Source: Alviniconcha marisindica (lineage: Eukaryota; Mollusca; Gastropoda; Provannidae). From it: a stretch of DNA of 64,000 bases. Positions 34,790 through 47,800 of the stretch are shown one piece after another (position 1 is the stretch's first letter; the number at the start of each line of letters is the position of its first letter). The translations under genes were made by a program, and so were the position numbers. The stretch is taken from contig JABMCL010002815.1 of the NCBI GenBank assembly GCA_018857735.1, positions 707,501 to 771,500 of the forward strand. Direction: 5' to 3'. The notes beneath the pieces are model-generated. The model was not told where the DNA came from, made no database searches, and worked only from the letters and a program-made list of their open reading frames with translations.

Positions 34790-37700
34790 TCAGGACTTTC
34801 GGAACAAAAAATTGCTGTGTTCTCCACCACTGGTCAGCACAGGGTTCACCTTGTTGCCAAACTTCAGCCTCAACACCAGTGCTGCGAGTTCTCCTAGTAC
34901 TGTCATCAGCAATGCGGCAAACGCTGCAAGAAATCCCAACACACATCACCCTCACATCATTCCCCGTTATTTCATGTACTGCTAATTAGCAGCAGTCTTA
35001 CAATCTATAATCATTATAATATCTGTGAATAGTGGTATTTGATGAGCTATACAGTGATTTATACGCACCAACAGGACACAACAATGTTGCTGATAGCATG
35101 CTGTTACACGTAATCACAGTACACTCATTGTTGTATGCCAATCGTTCTAATAATGTGCGCATACATTGTTTGTACACAATGATGATAATTATCTCATGGT
35201 GTTAATAATGATGTCAGTAAGTAAACATGTTGCTTTATGTCCACAGAAGCAAGATGGCTTATTAGGGACGGGAATAATGATGCTGTTAAGTATAATGATC
35301 CTCATGGTGGGCATGGCAGATGGTGTGCACATTTCTTTCTTCTCCTTTTTTTGGTTCTTTTTTTGTTGTTGTTCTCCTTACCGACAATGTTTCATTATTT
35401 TAAAACTAAAAGGCCCTGGTCATACCATGAAACTCTGCCTAATTAAAATAAAGAGTCCTTTGTAACCTTTTGCATGTTTTGATCTTGTTTCAGAACACAG
35501 GCAGTCAACTTTGTTTCAGATTGTTTTGTGCTGTGCATTTTCTCAGATTTCAAACACATTTCATTCATCCCAGCCATAAATTTATGATGGCTCTAATCAA
35601 AGATGACTTGCCCGTGTGTATTGTAATGTTGTTTGTCTTGATCACAGTAATGTTTGCGTTTGCTTTTATCCAATACACTAAAACATGGCTGAATCACAAG
35701 GCATTCCTTATTACTAGAGGCTTAGACATCTGCTAACTAGCACAGAGCACAGAGGAACACGTGATGGGTAGCAGGAACAAGGAGCAAGTGGGCAGGCCAG
35801 TGTGTGAGAAGCAGTAAAGAGAGGGAAAGGGGTGAAGGGGGGTGGGGGGGGGGAGGGGGGTGAGGGTGGGGGGTGAAGTGAGTGGCCCTGGGGCATTGTC
35901 ACTACTGACCACACTAATGTCGTTGTCAGTCTGGAAGCTGCGATCAGGTAGGTAGTGTTGCTTAATGTCCTCAGATGTCAGCTGACATATTAGGGCCAAG
36001 CTGAGACCAATGCCGAAGCATGGTTCAACATAGCTTTACGTCCACGGAAACCAGAAGGCTCGTTAGGACGGGCAGCCCAGGACAGCCACCTCGACTCTCA
36101 CACAGCTCCTGAACTATGAGGCTGCTATCAGGAGGGAGGGTTGTTTATGTGTTGGGGTGGGAGTGTCCGGTTCCAGACTGTAGCCAGTAGGGCAGTAAGG
36201 GAGCAGAGGCTGAGTGTGAAGTAGGACTATACCATTACACTGTGTACCTAAAAATAAGCTCAGAGTGCACTTACCTATGCAGACCCACCAAGACCAGTTG
36301 AGGGGGAAGCTCAGCATAACTGAAAAAGACAACCCACAAACAACAGGAATGAGAAACAGTGCAGTGCTTAAATGGCGTAATACAAAATGATTTTGTGCAT
36401 CCCCCGAATTTTTTGCTGTTGATTTTTAACGTTAGTCATCATATGCTGCTCATAGTAATAGTATACCAAGCAGAGCCTCTGATAGACTGGCATATGCCGG
36501 TTTTTACTGGTAAATGTTTCCCCAGTATCAGTAAAAAATATAGTCGCCGGTACCAAGTACCAGCTGAAACTGAGCGTTTTGTGTGACTTGCTAGAGATCA
36601 TACTCTGTACCCTGGATCCTGAAGCAAATGGAAGCTCCTGCTAAACAACATCACTTCCGGTGATGTTCAGCAAGCAAAAACAGTGAACACGAAAACTTTC
36701 ACTGCCATTGGCAACAAAAGTGAGTTTGATTACAGTCTGTAAAGGGTGAGTCGTCAGTACACGATCAATTGTTTTTCCCACATCAGCACTGAAGAACGTG
36801 CACATCGTTACTCGGAAACTAGATCTAGATCAAACGTCACACATGCTGAAAAACATTGATAAAACTAACTTTTTCAATGGAAAGACTGTACCGGTTGACT
36901 GAGGGTTGGTACCGGAATAATTCTTTGTTGCCGGTACCGTGTACCAAAAAGTCTCAACAGTCTAGTGGAGGCTCTGCCAAGATCTTAATTTTGCACTTGA
37001 CTACACCAAAAAACACTAAGTACAAATTATATACCTGCAAACCCCCCCACCACCTCCAGGCACTTGCAAGTTCATGCAACAAAACACAGAAAATACAGAA
37101 CTATAGTATTCTTAACTTAGTTATTGTACCCTTAACTTAGTTACACAATTCATCTCTCCATCACTGTCAGAAGCTGTGATTATGATACTGATAGTCAAAC
37201 TATATGTTACACGATTACTTTACATGAAACATGTTGTCTTCATTTCTGTAAGTTGCAACAGACAAGAAAAAGACTAAATGATGAGCACCAGAGGGTGTCA
37301 TTTCTAAAACAGATGCCTCAACAGATAGCTCCAGGATGCTCAGTCATTTAGTCTTTTTCTTAGATTTCCAGCCTGATCATGCTTAAAATTGGCATGTTTC
37401 TACATGTGCCTGTGATAGTGTGTCATGCAAACTCAACTGAAACCTCTGGGTTTTGCCACAGTGCACACTTTGTCTAACAAGGCTGGTGACACTCTTTCCC
37501 AAATTTCACCTGTGGGAATCGGTGACTACCTATGGTACCTATGCAACGGAACTGGCACACCCTTGCGGTGACAGAATCTACTTTTGACACAAAATTTCAA
37601 CTGAAAAATGTTCTGCAGTAATCTGCTATTGGTCTCACTAAATTTGGTAAAGACTATGACAAGAAAGACCCTTGCGCCAAATACAGTGGAATCCTTGGTC

Positions 37701-40282
37701 AAAGGCTTGCCCCTCTTTTAAAGTGGCTACATCAGGAGTGAAGAAGCACCACAGGCCCTAAAAAAGTCATACAGCAGTTTTTCATTCAATTTCTGGTCTT
37801 CTTTGTTAAAAACTGATTTTTTTAAGTTGTGGAAACATGACCAAGAATGCTGCCATTTAGTGCCAATCAGTCTGTATTGACAAACAAGGCCGGCAACTGT
37901 GACAAAAGTATCAACATGTATATATATATATATATACATTAGGAGGCAACAATTGTGTGCTCTTCACTGGTAAAGAACGAACCAACATTGTTGTGCACAA
38001 AAGGAGCTCAATTTTGAAGCAAAACATTACTGTTTCTGTATAAATATTTACAGAACAGCCAAGTGAAGGCTACAGGTGGAAACAAATTTTCTACATTTGC
38101 AGGTCACCTTGTGTCTTCACTTTGGGTCCCCTTTAAAGACCATGTTGTTGTTTTTTGTTCTCTAAACAACAACAACAAAATTTATTTCATGTTTCCATGC
38201 AAATAAAACCCAGACCAACGACCACCCTTTCAAATTGAATTTTTTTAAAGACCACTTTCGTTTGCTTGTTAGGGTGGTTTTGAAACAAGAATTCCACCAT
38301 ATCACATAAATCAACCACTGCTTTATGAGGTATCACTTGCACACATTAGAAAGATGGATTACACACAACACACCGGGTGAAACAATATACCTTGTCCTTT
38401 TTAGTTACAGTGCATTTGGCCAAACCACTTCACTGGTTTGGGGAAGGAAAACAAACAAAAAAAGAAAAAGAAACAAGGGTGTAAGTAGTGTGCAGTGCTG
38501 TGAATTCACCTAAACATGAGAAGGCAGTGTGAAAAACTGTGATGGTCAATGCATAATCCCACACATGATCCCTCACCACAAGGCCATACACCAAACCACT
38601 GACTGAAAAACTCAGCTTCATCGAGATAAAGTTGACTGAAAAAAAGAGAAGCAATGACTATATAATTACGTACAGCAATCAACAGAAAATCAACAAGTCA
38701 AAAATCAAATGAAATAACAGAATTTCAACACAATATTTTGGATAGCAGAACACAGGTGGCAAAGATGTATTCTTGACCTCATTGTTTCTGTATTGTGTGC
38801 TTCGGGCTCACATTAAGTGCAAGCGCCTTTTAAATACACTTTTTCATCGCATTACTGTACATGAGGTAAAGAAAGCATGGCAATGTTACTCACAATCATT
38901 AATCTTTGCAGTTTCAAAATGGCTACTCATGTGGGAATAACACAATCTACTCTTGGAGCAGAACACCTGTGTTATAGTTCATAACAGACCTGTTCTTTCT
39001 GTTTGTGTAAACATAAAAACAAATATATAAAAAATAATTAATCTGCCATTTTGTAAATTCGTTAAGTATTAAGTAACTTTTTCGAAGTACTTGTTTACAA
39101 ACCCATTTCTTGTGATGAGAACTGAGAGCAGCAGTCTGCTAGGTGAACCCATGCTTCAAAATCAAAGGGAATTTTCCCATCAAAGTTTTGCAATCTGCAG
39201 AAATAAAGAAAGCAAGTTTACAAACATCTGAGCCAAGTATGACGTTGACAAGAAAGTATACTGGCAAATTAATAATGTAAGGAGTGCACACTTTGAGACT
39301 TATAAAGTTACATTTTTTCTGTTTCTTTTTTGAAAGAAGCTTCCCTCTCACCTTCCCCCCCCCCCCCCCCCCCCCCCCCCCATCCAACTCCTGTGCAGAT
39401 ACACAAAATAGAGTCTCCTCTTCTGAGAAACCATAGCTATCAGGGGTTCTCCATTTTAAGCCCGAAGTAGGTTAATAGTATATTACACAGCCTTGCATGC
39501 TCTGCCTGTGCAGCCAGCAGTTCTCCCTTCCCAGTTCATTCAACTTCATTTTCTCCCAGTTTTCTTCAAAAATAAAGAGATGTCCAGCATGAAAAGTCAG
39601 TTGTATTTTAATGTAAGATCTGATGACTTGTGTTTCAGGTTTACAATGATGTGAGCTTTGTGGCTGACTGGGGTGGGCATTAAATACCAAGAATCAATTA
39701 ACTAGCCCATGCGGCACTGTGGGTAGAATTTCGTAATACTGATCAGAAGGTCATGGATTCGAATCCCATCAGCCGTAAAGGATTTTTCAGCCCTGACTGG
39801 CTCCTTCCCTGAGTTGTGACTGCTCTGGGACTTATGGAAAAGCTGGGACCACACAACTCAGCTTCATCCACCTCACAGATGCATCTCTGAGGACCTTTCT
39901 TCTAATTGCTTGTGTCGATAAACATTGTAGGTACCACAATTAACAATCAGCATGGTCTGCAATGTTGTGAGGGAGTTGCAAATCAAAACAAAGCAAGTTG
40001 TTGTTGATCGCTTTTATATAGTGCTAGATTCTCCACTCTCAGGCAGACTCAATGCTCTTGCATGTAATTCTACAGGAGTGAATAGCTTTTTATAGCGCAT
40101 TTTTTTTAAATATCCACCAAAGTGGTGTACTTACAGCACTGGCATGGCTGATGCCACATGAAACTGTTGCCATCTTGGTGTGTTTTGTGTACACTGTGCA
40201 ACCATGCATTATGTCGCCCCATGCCGCAAAACCACACACGTAAGGTGCATGCATGTTTAGCTGCAACCTGCCACTTGCACTT

Positions 40283-40317
<35 letters not shown>

Positions 40318-41332
40318 ATTTGATGAAGTGACACAGTGGCAGTCTGCCCCTTTGAAAGGACATTAACTCCATCTGGCTCCATCCCCGACTTTGCTAACAT
40401 TGTCATCAGCAGGAAGCAAAGTAAGTAAGTTGGTGTTTTACGCCCAGTCAACCGGTGCGGTTATATCAGGGCGACCAGGAAGCAAAGACCCTAGTGTCCT
40501 GCATGTGTTGAATCAGAACAGGTGTCACTCAACACCAAACGAAATGACTCAGCAACAGTGCTGATTCAGTTTCCGTTTCATTTGGAAGGCAGCCTAACCA
40601 ACATCTGATGTAGATCTCCTCCTGTGGAACCTCTGGTGGTTGGGTCACAAGGCTAAATGGACCTTAGATGATGTGGCTGGGGCTAGGAGGGATATGACAA
40701 ACAGTACAGACACAAAGTCTCTGAAGTCATCACAGATGATGGGAGAATTAAAAAAAGAAAGAAGAAAAAGAAGAGCAAATCAATCATATATTCAGATCTA
40801 TCATTAAAACGTGAATTGGGATGACCAGCAAGAGCAAGATTAATTATATCAGTGAAGACCGTATACAGCTGTCTACATCATGGCAGACACTGGTGCGCAT
40901 GGATTCATGAATCCATATGTACAAGCAAATGGTTGTACATGCATTGAAAATCTCAGCTGGCTCTTTAGTCTGGGTAAACTTTTTTATTGTGAGTTAACAT
41001 GAAAGCAGCAAAAACATCAAAAAGCACCTGGATCTTCTTCTTTTTTTATACTTAAAAATAAATGTAGTACTTACATGAAAAAGACCCCCCCCCCCCTCCA
41101 TTCCCAGAGGAGTTTTAACTAATTTAAGAGCAAATACTTACATTTAAGTACATCATTTTCACCTGAAACTATAGTGAAAGTGTTGGTGTAAAATAAAAAA
41201 ATTTTTTTTTTTTTTTTTTTTACCTGTAACATGCAAAGCAGATACTGCTGATAGTGAAGTAAGATGCATAGAAAATCAACAGGCACTTGAAAATGTTCAG
41301 AAGGATAACCTGGAAGAAAAAAATATTTGAAG

Positions 41333-41409
<77 letters not shown>

Positions 41410-42324
41410 CTGCAAATTTTAAATCTACATTTTTTATTATATATATATTTCATAAAACAGAAATAATTAACTGAAAAGAGGGGTGATGCATACATGTATG
41501 TGCACATGGAACATTCAGAAAATTAAAACTGACAAAAGCATGATCCAAGACCAAGTCAACTCAGTGCAGACTACACTGAGCATGTTTGATCTGGGGTGGT
41601 CTGTGAACCCTACAGTATACCCTACAGTGCTTAGTGACACACAGGCACCTGTTGCTCAGACCAATCACTGATCTATAATAAATACAAGGCATAGGGCCTT
41701 GTTTTCATATGAACAGGGGCAGTGTGGTACTGTTATGCAGTGCAGCATGAAGTAAACTGGTGGTATGTGTAATGTACAAGAGTCTTAGAACTAGTAAAAG
41801 TAATTATGTAAAGCATAGCAAAGAACACAACAGTATGTTTTTGTATACAACTATAATAATTTTGATATAATGCACAGCAATTGTGGGTAATTTTCCACAC
41901 AAACACACACACAAAATTCAGTGTGGTACAAACTGAGCTCTATAGCTTGTCCATCTGAAAGTTAAAATTATCAAGAGGGTCTGCTGTTACACATGCTAGC
42001 TTCTTGTGCACTCAAAATAGAAAAACAAAAGCAATCACCCAGGAGAAGGCATAGGGTGACAGGTGATGGGTGCAGAGGATTATTAAATATTACTGTCCCA
42101 GTGTGCTTGGAAAGCAAAGCATCACATATGCAATCAGTGGGCTAAACCAGTGGGCTTTTCAAAATTATATGCTTCAAGTTAAGATCAGTAATTTTGTTTT
42201 TAAAAATAATTGCTCTTCTCTTCAATCTCTTCTGCTCAGTTGGTTTTGTTCATTGATAGTGTGTAAATTAAGTTTTGTATTGTCAGTTTGCTCATGTGTG
42301 CGGGTGCCTGTGTGTGCGTGCATG

Positions 42325-42403
<79 letters not shown>

Positions 42404-43308
42404 ATACATGTATGCTCTTAGAAACTGAATAGTCTCTCACAACAATTTTTTTAACTTTATCAAATACTTTAATTATTGTTATTATATCAATGGGGTGAAC
42501 AGTGTACAAAACACCATCTTTGAGCAGTGAGAACGCATTTTCAAAGAAAGATTGTAGGTTATCAATCTACTGCTAAAGCAACAGTACGTGTTGCTGTACG
42601 CCTAACACGGTCTTTGCTTCGGCTACTTGAAATGCTGCTCTGTAACGGCCGAGGTGTGCGAACGCTGACTCAAATCCAAACCCCCCACCCCCACGGTCAC
42701 GACAGGCAGTTCCAACTCATCCCAGCAAGGACATAGTGCAGCTCTTCCTTCCTACCCAGAACAATAAAGGACTGGAACTGCCTGCCCAAGAAAGTAGTTG
42801 AGGCCGCCACGCTTGACACTTTTGTGTCAAGGGCCTCCTCCCTATAGATCCTCCCCCACCCCCCTCTCCACGAACTAACACTAATGACAGTGAACACTGA
42901 TACAAACGGAGCTCCAGGGCGAACCCCCCGCCAAGTGCCTAGGCGCCATAATGATCAGAAACTTGATCGTGAGCTCTCAAAGTGAAGAAGACACATGATG
43001 GCCTACCAATGCTAGTCGTCTGTCACGAAACGCTGCACGATCTTTGGTAAAAACTAACCAGGTATTTTGAAACAAAACCGTCGATTTTACATAGCGAATG
43101 TAGGCCCAAGTTTGATCTCTTCTAACTAAAGCCCGTCTATTTTAAACTGCTTCTTCTAACCTACCTCAGTACTTGTCGGACAATATGTTTAGATAAGGCT
43201 TGTTCCCTAAACGAGTTTGATTTTGCTGTGGTTGTGTCGGAAACACACACAATTTTTTTTAATTAAATGGTACACGCGTAATACCTTCGATGGCAAGCGT
43301 GACTTCAT
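34790..43308 (-). CDS. TMEM244: TMEM244/SYS1-family four-helix membrane protein (six exons, 168 aa)
   Basis: Reading the minus strand, the exons are 43308-43285 (MKSRLPSK), 41309-41224, 39194-39103, 38635-38510, 36319-36275 and 34923-34790 (stop TGA). All junctions are GT-AG and the lengths sum to 507 nt, exactly 169 codons. Recognisable parts are SK-VILLNIFKCLLIFY (helix 1), IPFDFEAW, VWDYALTITVFH (the hallmark WDY-T-T-H helix), VMLSFPLNWSWW and a last helix with ALLMTVLGEL. Order and spacing follow vertebrate TMEM244. The C-terminus continues past where human TMEM244 ends (about 128 aa) and resembles the last helix of the Golgi protein SYS1. Function is not established for TMEM244; SYS1 recruits ARFRP1 at the trans-Golgi. 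A divergent SYS1 paralogue is the main alternative name. Confidence 0.85.
36471..36976. mobile_element. hAT-like MITE, 506 bp, TSD CCAAG
   Basis: The ends 'cagagcctctgatagactg' and 'cagtctagtggaggctctg' are inverted repeats with three mismatches. CCAAG is present on both sides (36466-36470 and 36977-36981). The interior holds repeated inverted 'ccggtacc' and 'tggtac' segments. The CAG...CTG ends and short TSD fit hAT-type elements, although the usual TSD is 8 bp. No coding capacity was seen. Confidence 0.75.
39355..39381. repeat. Poly(C) tract, 27 bp
   Basis: A pure C run in TMEM244 intron 2. On the TMEM244 sense strand it reads as poly(G), about 160 nt upstream of that gene's exon 3. Confidence 0.95.
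39700..39800 (+). repeat. tRNA-like SINE head fragment
   Basis: 'ctagcccatgcggcactgtgggtagaatttcgtaat...aaggtcatggattcgaatccc' has A-box-like and B-box-like elements with tRNA-like spacing. It does not fold into a complete cloverleaf. Confidence 0.5.
39995..40316 (-). repeat. SINE copy truncated at a poly(G) tract of 32 bp
   Basis: The body is colinear with 5860-6150 ('acttacagcactggcatggctgatgccacatgaaactg'). Where the 5845-6331 copy continues into its tRNA head, this copy runs into 32 G residues (40285-40316). Confidence 0.75.
40420..40490 (+). repeat. Short dispersed repeat 'gtaagtaagttggtgtttta'
   Basis: It continues 'cgcccagtcaaccggtgcgg' and 'ttatatcagggcgacc'. Related pieces are at 95-160, 12945-12990, 18660-18725 and 58535-58600 in both orientations. 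It is a high-copy short element in this genome. Confidence 0.7.
41334..41406. repeat. (AT)n microsatellite
   Basis: An uninterrupted AT run of about 72 bp, 25 bp upstream (on the minus strand) of the TMEM244 exon 2 acceptor. Confidence 0.95.
42327..42402. repeat. (GT)n microsatellite
   Basis: A pure GT run of about 76 bp in TMEM244 intron 1. Confidence 0.95.
42590..42847 (+). pseudogene. Remnant of a non-LTR retrotransposon reverse-transcriptase C-terminus
   Basis: One frame reads HDRQFQLIPART-stop-CSSSFLPRTIKDWNCL, then LPKKVVEAATLDTF, ending at TAG 42845-42847. The 'SFxPRTIxDWNxLP...VxxAxxLDxF' pattern is the usual C-terminal tail of jockey/CR1/RTE-like ORF2 proteins. The in-frame TAG at 42734-42736 and absence of the rest of the RT domain show a dead 3' fragment. 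It lies in TMEM244 intron 1 in antisense. Confidence 0.7.
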
Positions 43309-44087
43309 CTTTCATCTTTTATGTGCATTTGTGCTTGTGACACACTTGACCTGGTTGTAATCTGTGCCGGAAGCTGATAGCAGACGACATTCGAGAGCCT
43401 CATACGTACTATCAACAAATTGACCTTTGCGTTAATGTTTTAATTTTGCACCAGCCTTGCTTGATTATTTGCTACCTTCGAACAGTTCATCTGTCTGTGA
43501 ATAGTCAATTCGTGATTCACGAGCAAGTATGTTGACTAAATACACATGTGAATAGGTTTACCATTCTTTGTAAATGCTCATACACGCGCGGAGGAAAAAA
43601 AAATACTTCCGGGGTCATTTTGCTTTTCACAAACAAAGAAATGCACACGTGTGTATCCTCACGTTCACACGTTTTCCATACATAAAACCCCACAACTGAC
43701 TGAACGGAAGGGAAATCTTGTCAAGTTCAGCACAGTTATTACCACCCTCTGTTTGCAATTCTCATACGCAAAGAGCATTTATTTTGAACTATTTTCCCGC
43801 TCAGTTCATACAGAGTTTCGGAATCACGCAGCCGCTCCAATTACAGAGATTTCGATATTCTGAAATAGATCGATATCATACGCACATAAATCGTAGACAG
43901 TATGCTTATTGTACATTTCTTAAAGATTTCTTAGTCGGCATTTCGCTGATAGACTCAAGGGGGGGAACGATCAAGGGTAATCTTTGAGAACTATATCTTC
44001 AAGGGAGGTAACAATACGAAGTAGTCCTTCGGCTGAACTGAGACGGGAGAAACGGTTCTCAACGGCATGAGCAAAAACTGAGGGAGT
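43309..44087. promoter_or_regulatory. Putative bidirectional promoter region between TMEM244 (-) and ATAD2 (+)
   Basis: The start codons of the two divergent genes are separated by 779 bp. The segment has few simple repeats compared with its surroundings. It includes an E-box CACGTG at 43646-43651 and several short GC-rich stretches, and no long reading frame. No clear TATA box is placed close to either ATG. A shared or overlapping promoter is inferred from geometry alone. Confidence 0.45.
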
Positions 44088-44809
44088 ATGGTGCATACGA
44101 GGCATAGTAGGGATGTTGAGGTCGATTCTCCGCCCAGATTTTTGTCTTTGGAAGATAAGAGATCTCGAAAATCAAGATCTCATGCAGCAGATGTCGACGT
44201 GAGTGTGAACTCAAATTTTTTTTTTCATGAACAAGTCGAGACGTTGGCGCCTAATGGCCGACTCCTCGACTGTAGGTCAACAGGTGCTGACAATGTTACT
44301 TACTGGCAAATACCAAAAAAAATAGAGAGGTACTTTTTGTCGAAGATGTTCTAGTAATTTCACGAGAAGCTCTCTGATTGTCATTGTAATTGTTTTGCCA
44401 GATCGCACTGTATATCATTTTAGTAACCATCTTTTCATTATGGCTCGTTGGTCTAGATCTAACTCACACCAGAATACTGAAGTGTTTTTATGAGAAAATA
44501 TTTTCGGACTCAACACATTTCTGACAGTGTAGCCGAGGCAGATTTATTTTTTGTGACATTTTAAATATGTTGAAATAATACACCAGTAATAGTAATACTG
44601 TAATCCCTGGATGCGTGATCACAGAGGAGAAGACGAAACTTGATCTGCAGCCGTGTAGGTCTACACGTACTGCGGCACAAAGAGCACACAGACATAGTGC
44701 TTAGGTGTAGGTCGTTAATTTGGTAAAATTAAAAACTTAATTTCGGAAACATTATTGACTTCTTACACAAAGCATCAAGCTTAGGTTCAACACAGGTTTT
44801 TGACAGACT

Positions 44810-44840
<31 letters not shown>

Positions 44841-47800
44841 TTTCTTTGCAAGTCACAACCATGGAATGAGTTGAGAGCACATTACAATCATCTTAATATC
44901 TTATGATCTGCTACCTAGAGATTGAGAGTTTATAACTATAAAAAGAGCAAATACAGCTTACAACCAGACCATGGATGATGCAATAAACTGGAAAAGCAGA
45001 CTACAATCATGATCTAGAGCTTAAAACAATAACAGAGCAAATGCAGGTTTTTATTGTATACATGTATAGTTATTGTGCTGTTAGTGTTACATCATACAAA
45101 CTGTTATGTGAAACAGCCAGATATGTACTGGTGCAAGCACTGATACAAGATCTTACACCACCACCAGTGCATCGCCCTCCAGTCCACCATCTTTGTTTAA
45201 AATTGTCTGCTTGAGGAATTGATTGTCAACCTGTCCAAAATGAGTTTGGCAACAAATGTGCTTCTTAAGTTCTTTAGACTTTACTTATGACAAATAATGT
45301 TTACTGTTATTACTGATAGTGATACTTCAGTTACTTCTGATGTCAGTGTGCTTTTTAATTCTGGTGTATTTAATGTTGTTCTTGCATTAAGTGTTATAAC
45401 TGATGTTAGTAATAACTAATATTACTTAACAGTAAAATTTGTGAATGAAATTCAGTGCTTTCTCATACCCCTTTAAGTTTAATTTTTGTTTTGTTTAAAC
45501 CCTGGCCCTTTTCAAGAATACTATAAATTCCAAAGTTGTTTTGAATAGGCTGAATATTTTGTTCTTGTTTTACAGGGACATGACAGCGACCAAAGTGGAA
45601 TTGTCTACCAAGGCAAAGATCATTCTATATTTGAAGAGAAAGTAGTGGAGTCAAGACTTCGTCCAAGGACAGGACCCAGGTAATTTCAAATTTGTTTACT
45701 ATAACTATTGCATGTAACAGGGGTTGTGCTGCCTTTTACAGTTTTAGAGATTTGCGTCAACCCACGCCATCCATTACGCATTTTGTGTCAGTGATACGAA
45801 AAATGCGTACAGCATAACCTAGAACTAGCGCACAAACTTGCAAAGCCAAAATGACGGAGCTCACTAAAGCGAGCAGACAAAAATAGTAAAAGAAAGTCTG
45901 TCCATGCACAAAAAAGTGGAAATATTCAGTAAATTTGCCGTTCACAAATAATTTGAATAGATTGGGACATCATACGCAGCATCATTTTCCGAAGATGAAC
46001 TACAGCAGATGATGTCAGCAAACCCAGTTCTCGTCTGCCGCAGAATTTAGTAATGAGATGAAGTTGAAATCGAGGCTGCTGCCATTTTCTCATTTGTATT
46101 CAGTGTGAACGCTCGTTTTGGTTTTGTGGTCTTCTGCATTTGAGTAAATTCTGATACACGCTGACAGACTAGGCATATTGGGTTGTTCAAAATTCCATGT
46201 CTGGGCTTGTGTCCTCCGTCGATTGACTGGAAATTATCACTGATCAGATTAGCAAGATACGAGAATTCTGGTCAGACTGATACGGAAACCGATTTTTCTT
46301 CCAGTTACGGGCTCGATAGGATTTGGTTCAAATAAATCATTGTCGTTCTTCGGAAAAGTATGCAATTTTATTCCAGGACAGACAGGGTGCTACCAACTAT
46401 AAGACGTATGGATCAGATGGGGGGGGGGGGGGGGGTATCGCCTTGTAGACGAAACGCTCGTTTATTTCGTCATCCAGATTCTGCCCTTCACTAACTGGAC
46501 ATGTAGTGCGTGCCGGGCAGGAAAGCTTAGCTACGGCTGAGGTGACATGGAGTTTGCTGGTAGATCTAATGTTCAGTGATGCGGCAACCACCAGTGAGCC
46601 ATAACTTGTTCAATCAGTGTTCAGTTATTTGGCGTACGGTGATGCAGTGATGTGGCTAAAATGTGTACTGCATCCGAAAAATGCAATATTTACGCAAAAG
46701 TTTGCCCTGATTTAAATAATAATATTACTAAGTGTACATCTACTGATCTAGTGTGCTAAAGCTCTCCAAAACTAGTAAAAGACTATACATGTGTGAGGCT
46801 CAAATAAGTCAAAGTGCTATCAGCTATACATGATAAAATGGCACAAAAGCCTAATTTAATAATGAATTATATAATATATACCCGGTGATCCCGCTAGATA
46901 TTTTTCAAACAGGTGTGACATCTATAATCATAATAATAATGTACATTTATCATGTCTTCATCTTCATTCTGAGCGCTCACATGATACATATTAACCAAAA
47001 TATCATATTCTATACACATGTTGAGCATAGTCCTACCAAAACAATTTACATAACGTATTATACAAAAAAAACCACTGCAAACACACACACACTGACTGTA
47101 GCAGAAACTGGGTACTGATATTAGTTAGGATGGAAATACTGGGAGAAGAGGAAGGTTTTCAATTTGGCTTTATATTATAAAGTAGCGAAATTTGTTCACA
47201 GAAACCGGTCAGACAATCACTGTAACCGGTCAGATACACTGCCATCTACTAGCAAACACCTTCTGTTCCCCATTTAGAACACACACACACTGTGCTGCGG
47301 TAGTTTTTGTTTTCTGTGAGAAATGGTCAAGCAAAATAATAACATGTACGTCTGACCTATTGCTGATTCTGTTTCCGGTATATTTATATAATAATATATT
47401 ATTGATCTTAACCAGTAAAATACCAGAAATTACCACAATACCAGTTAACATGAACCTTGATATATACTTCATTCTCCCCCACATGTACACACACATGTAT
47501 ATGCATGCATGCCCCCCCCCCCCCCCCCCCCCACCACCACACACACACACACACAAACTTGCTTTCATAATAATACAGTTTGCAAGTATATTACTATATA
47601 TAAACTGTAATATCATGTTACTGGAAAACTTTGAAAAGTAGTTAATCTTGTGTTCAGTTTGGATTGAATACTTTATATTTGCTTTGTTTCAGAAGAGCAT
47701 ACAACTATGTGTATGCTGATTCATCAGATGATGGTAAGTTGTGCACACCATGTGTTTGAAAACTGATGAAATGCATGTAACTTTAAGCTTCCCTGGCTAT

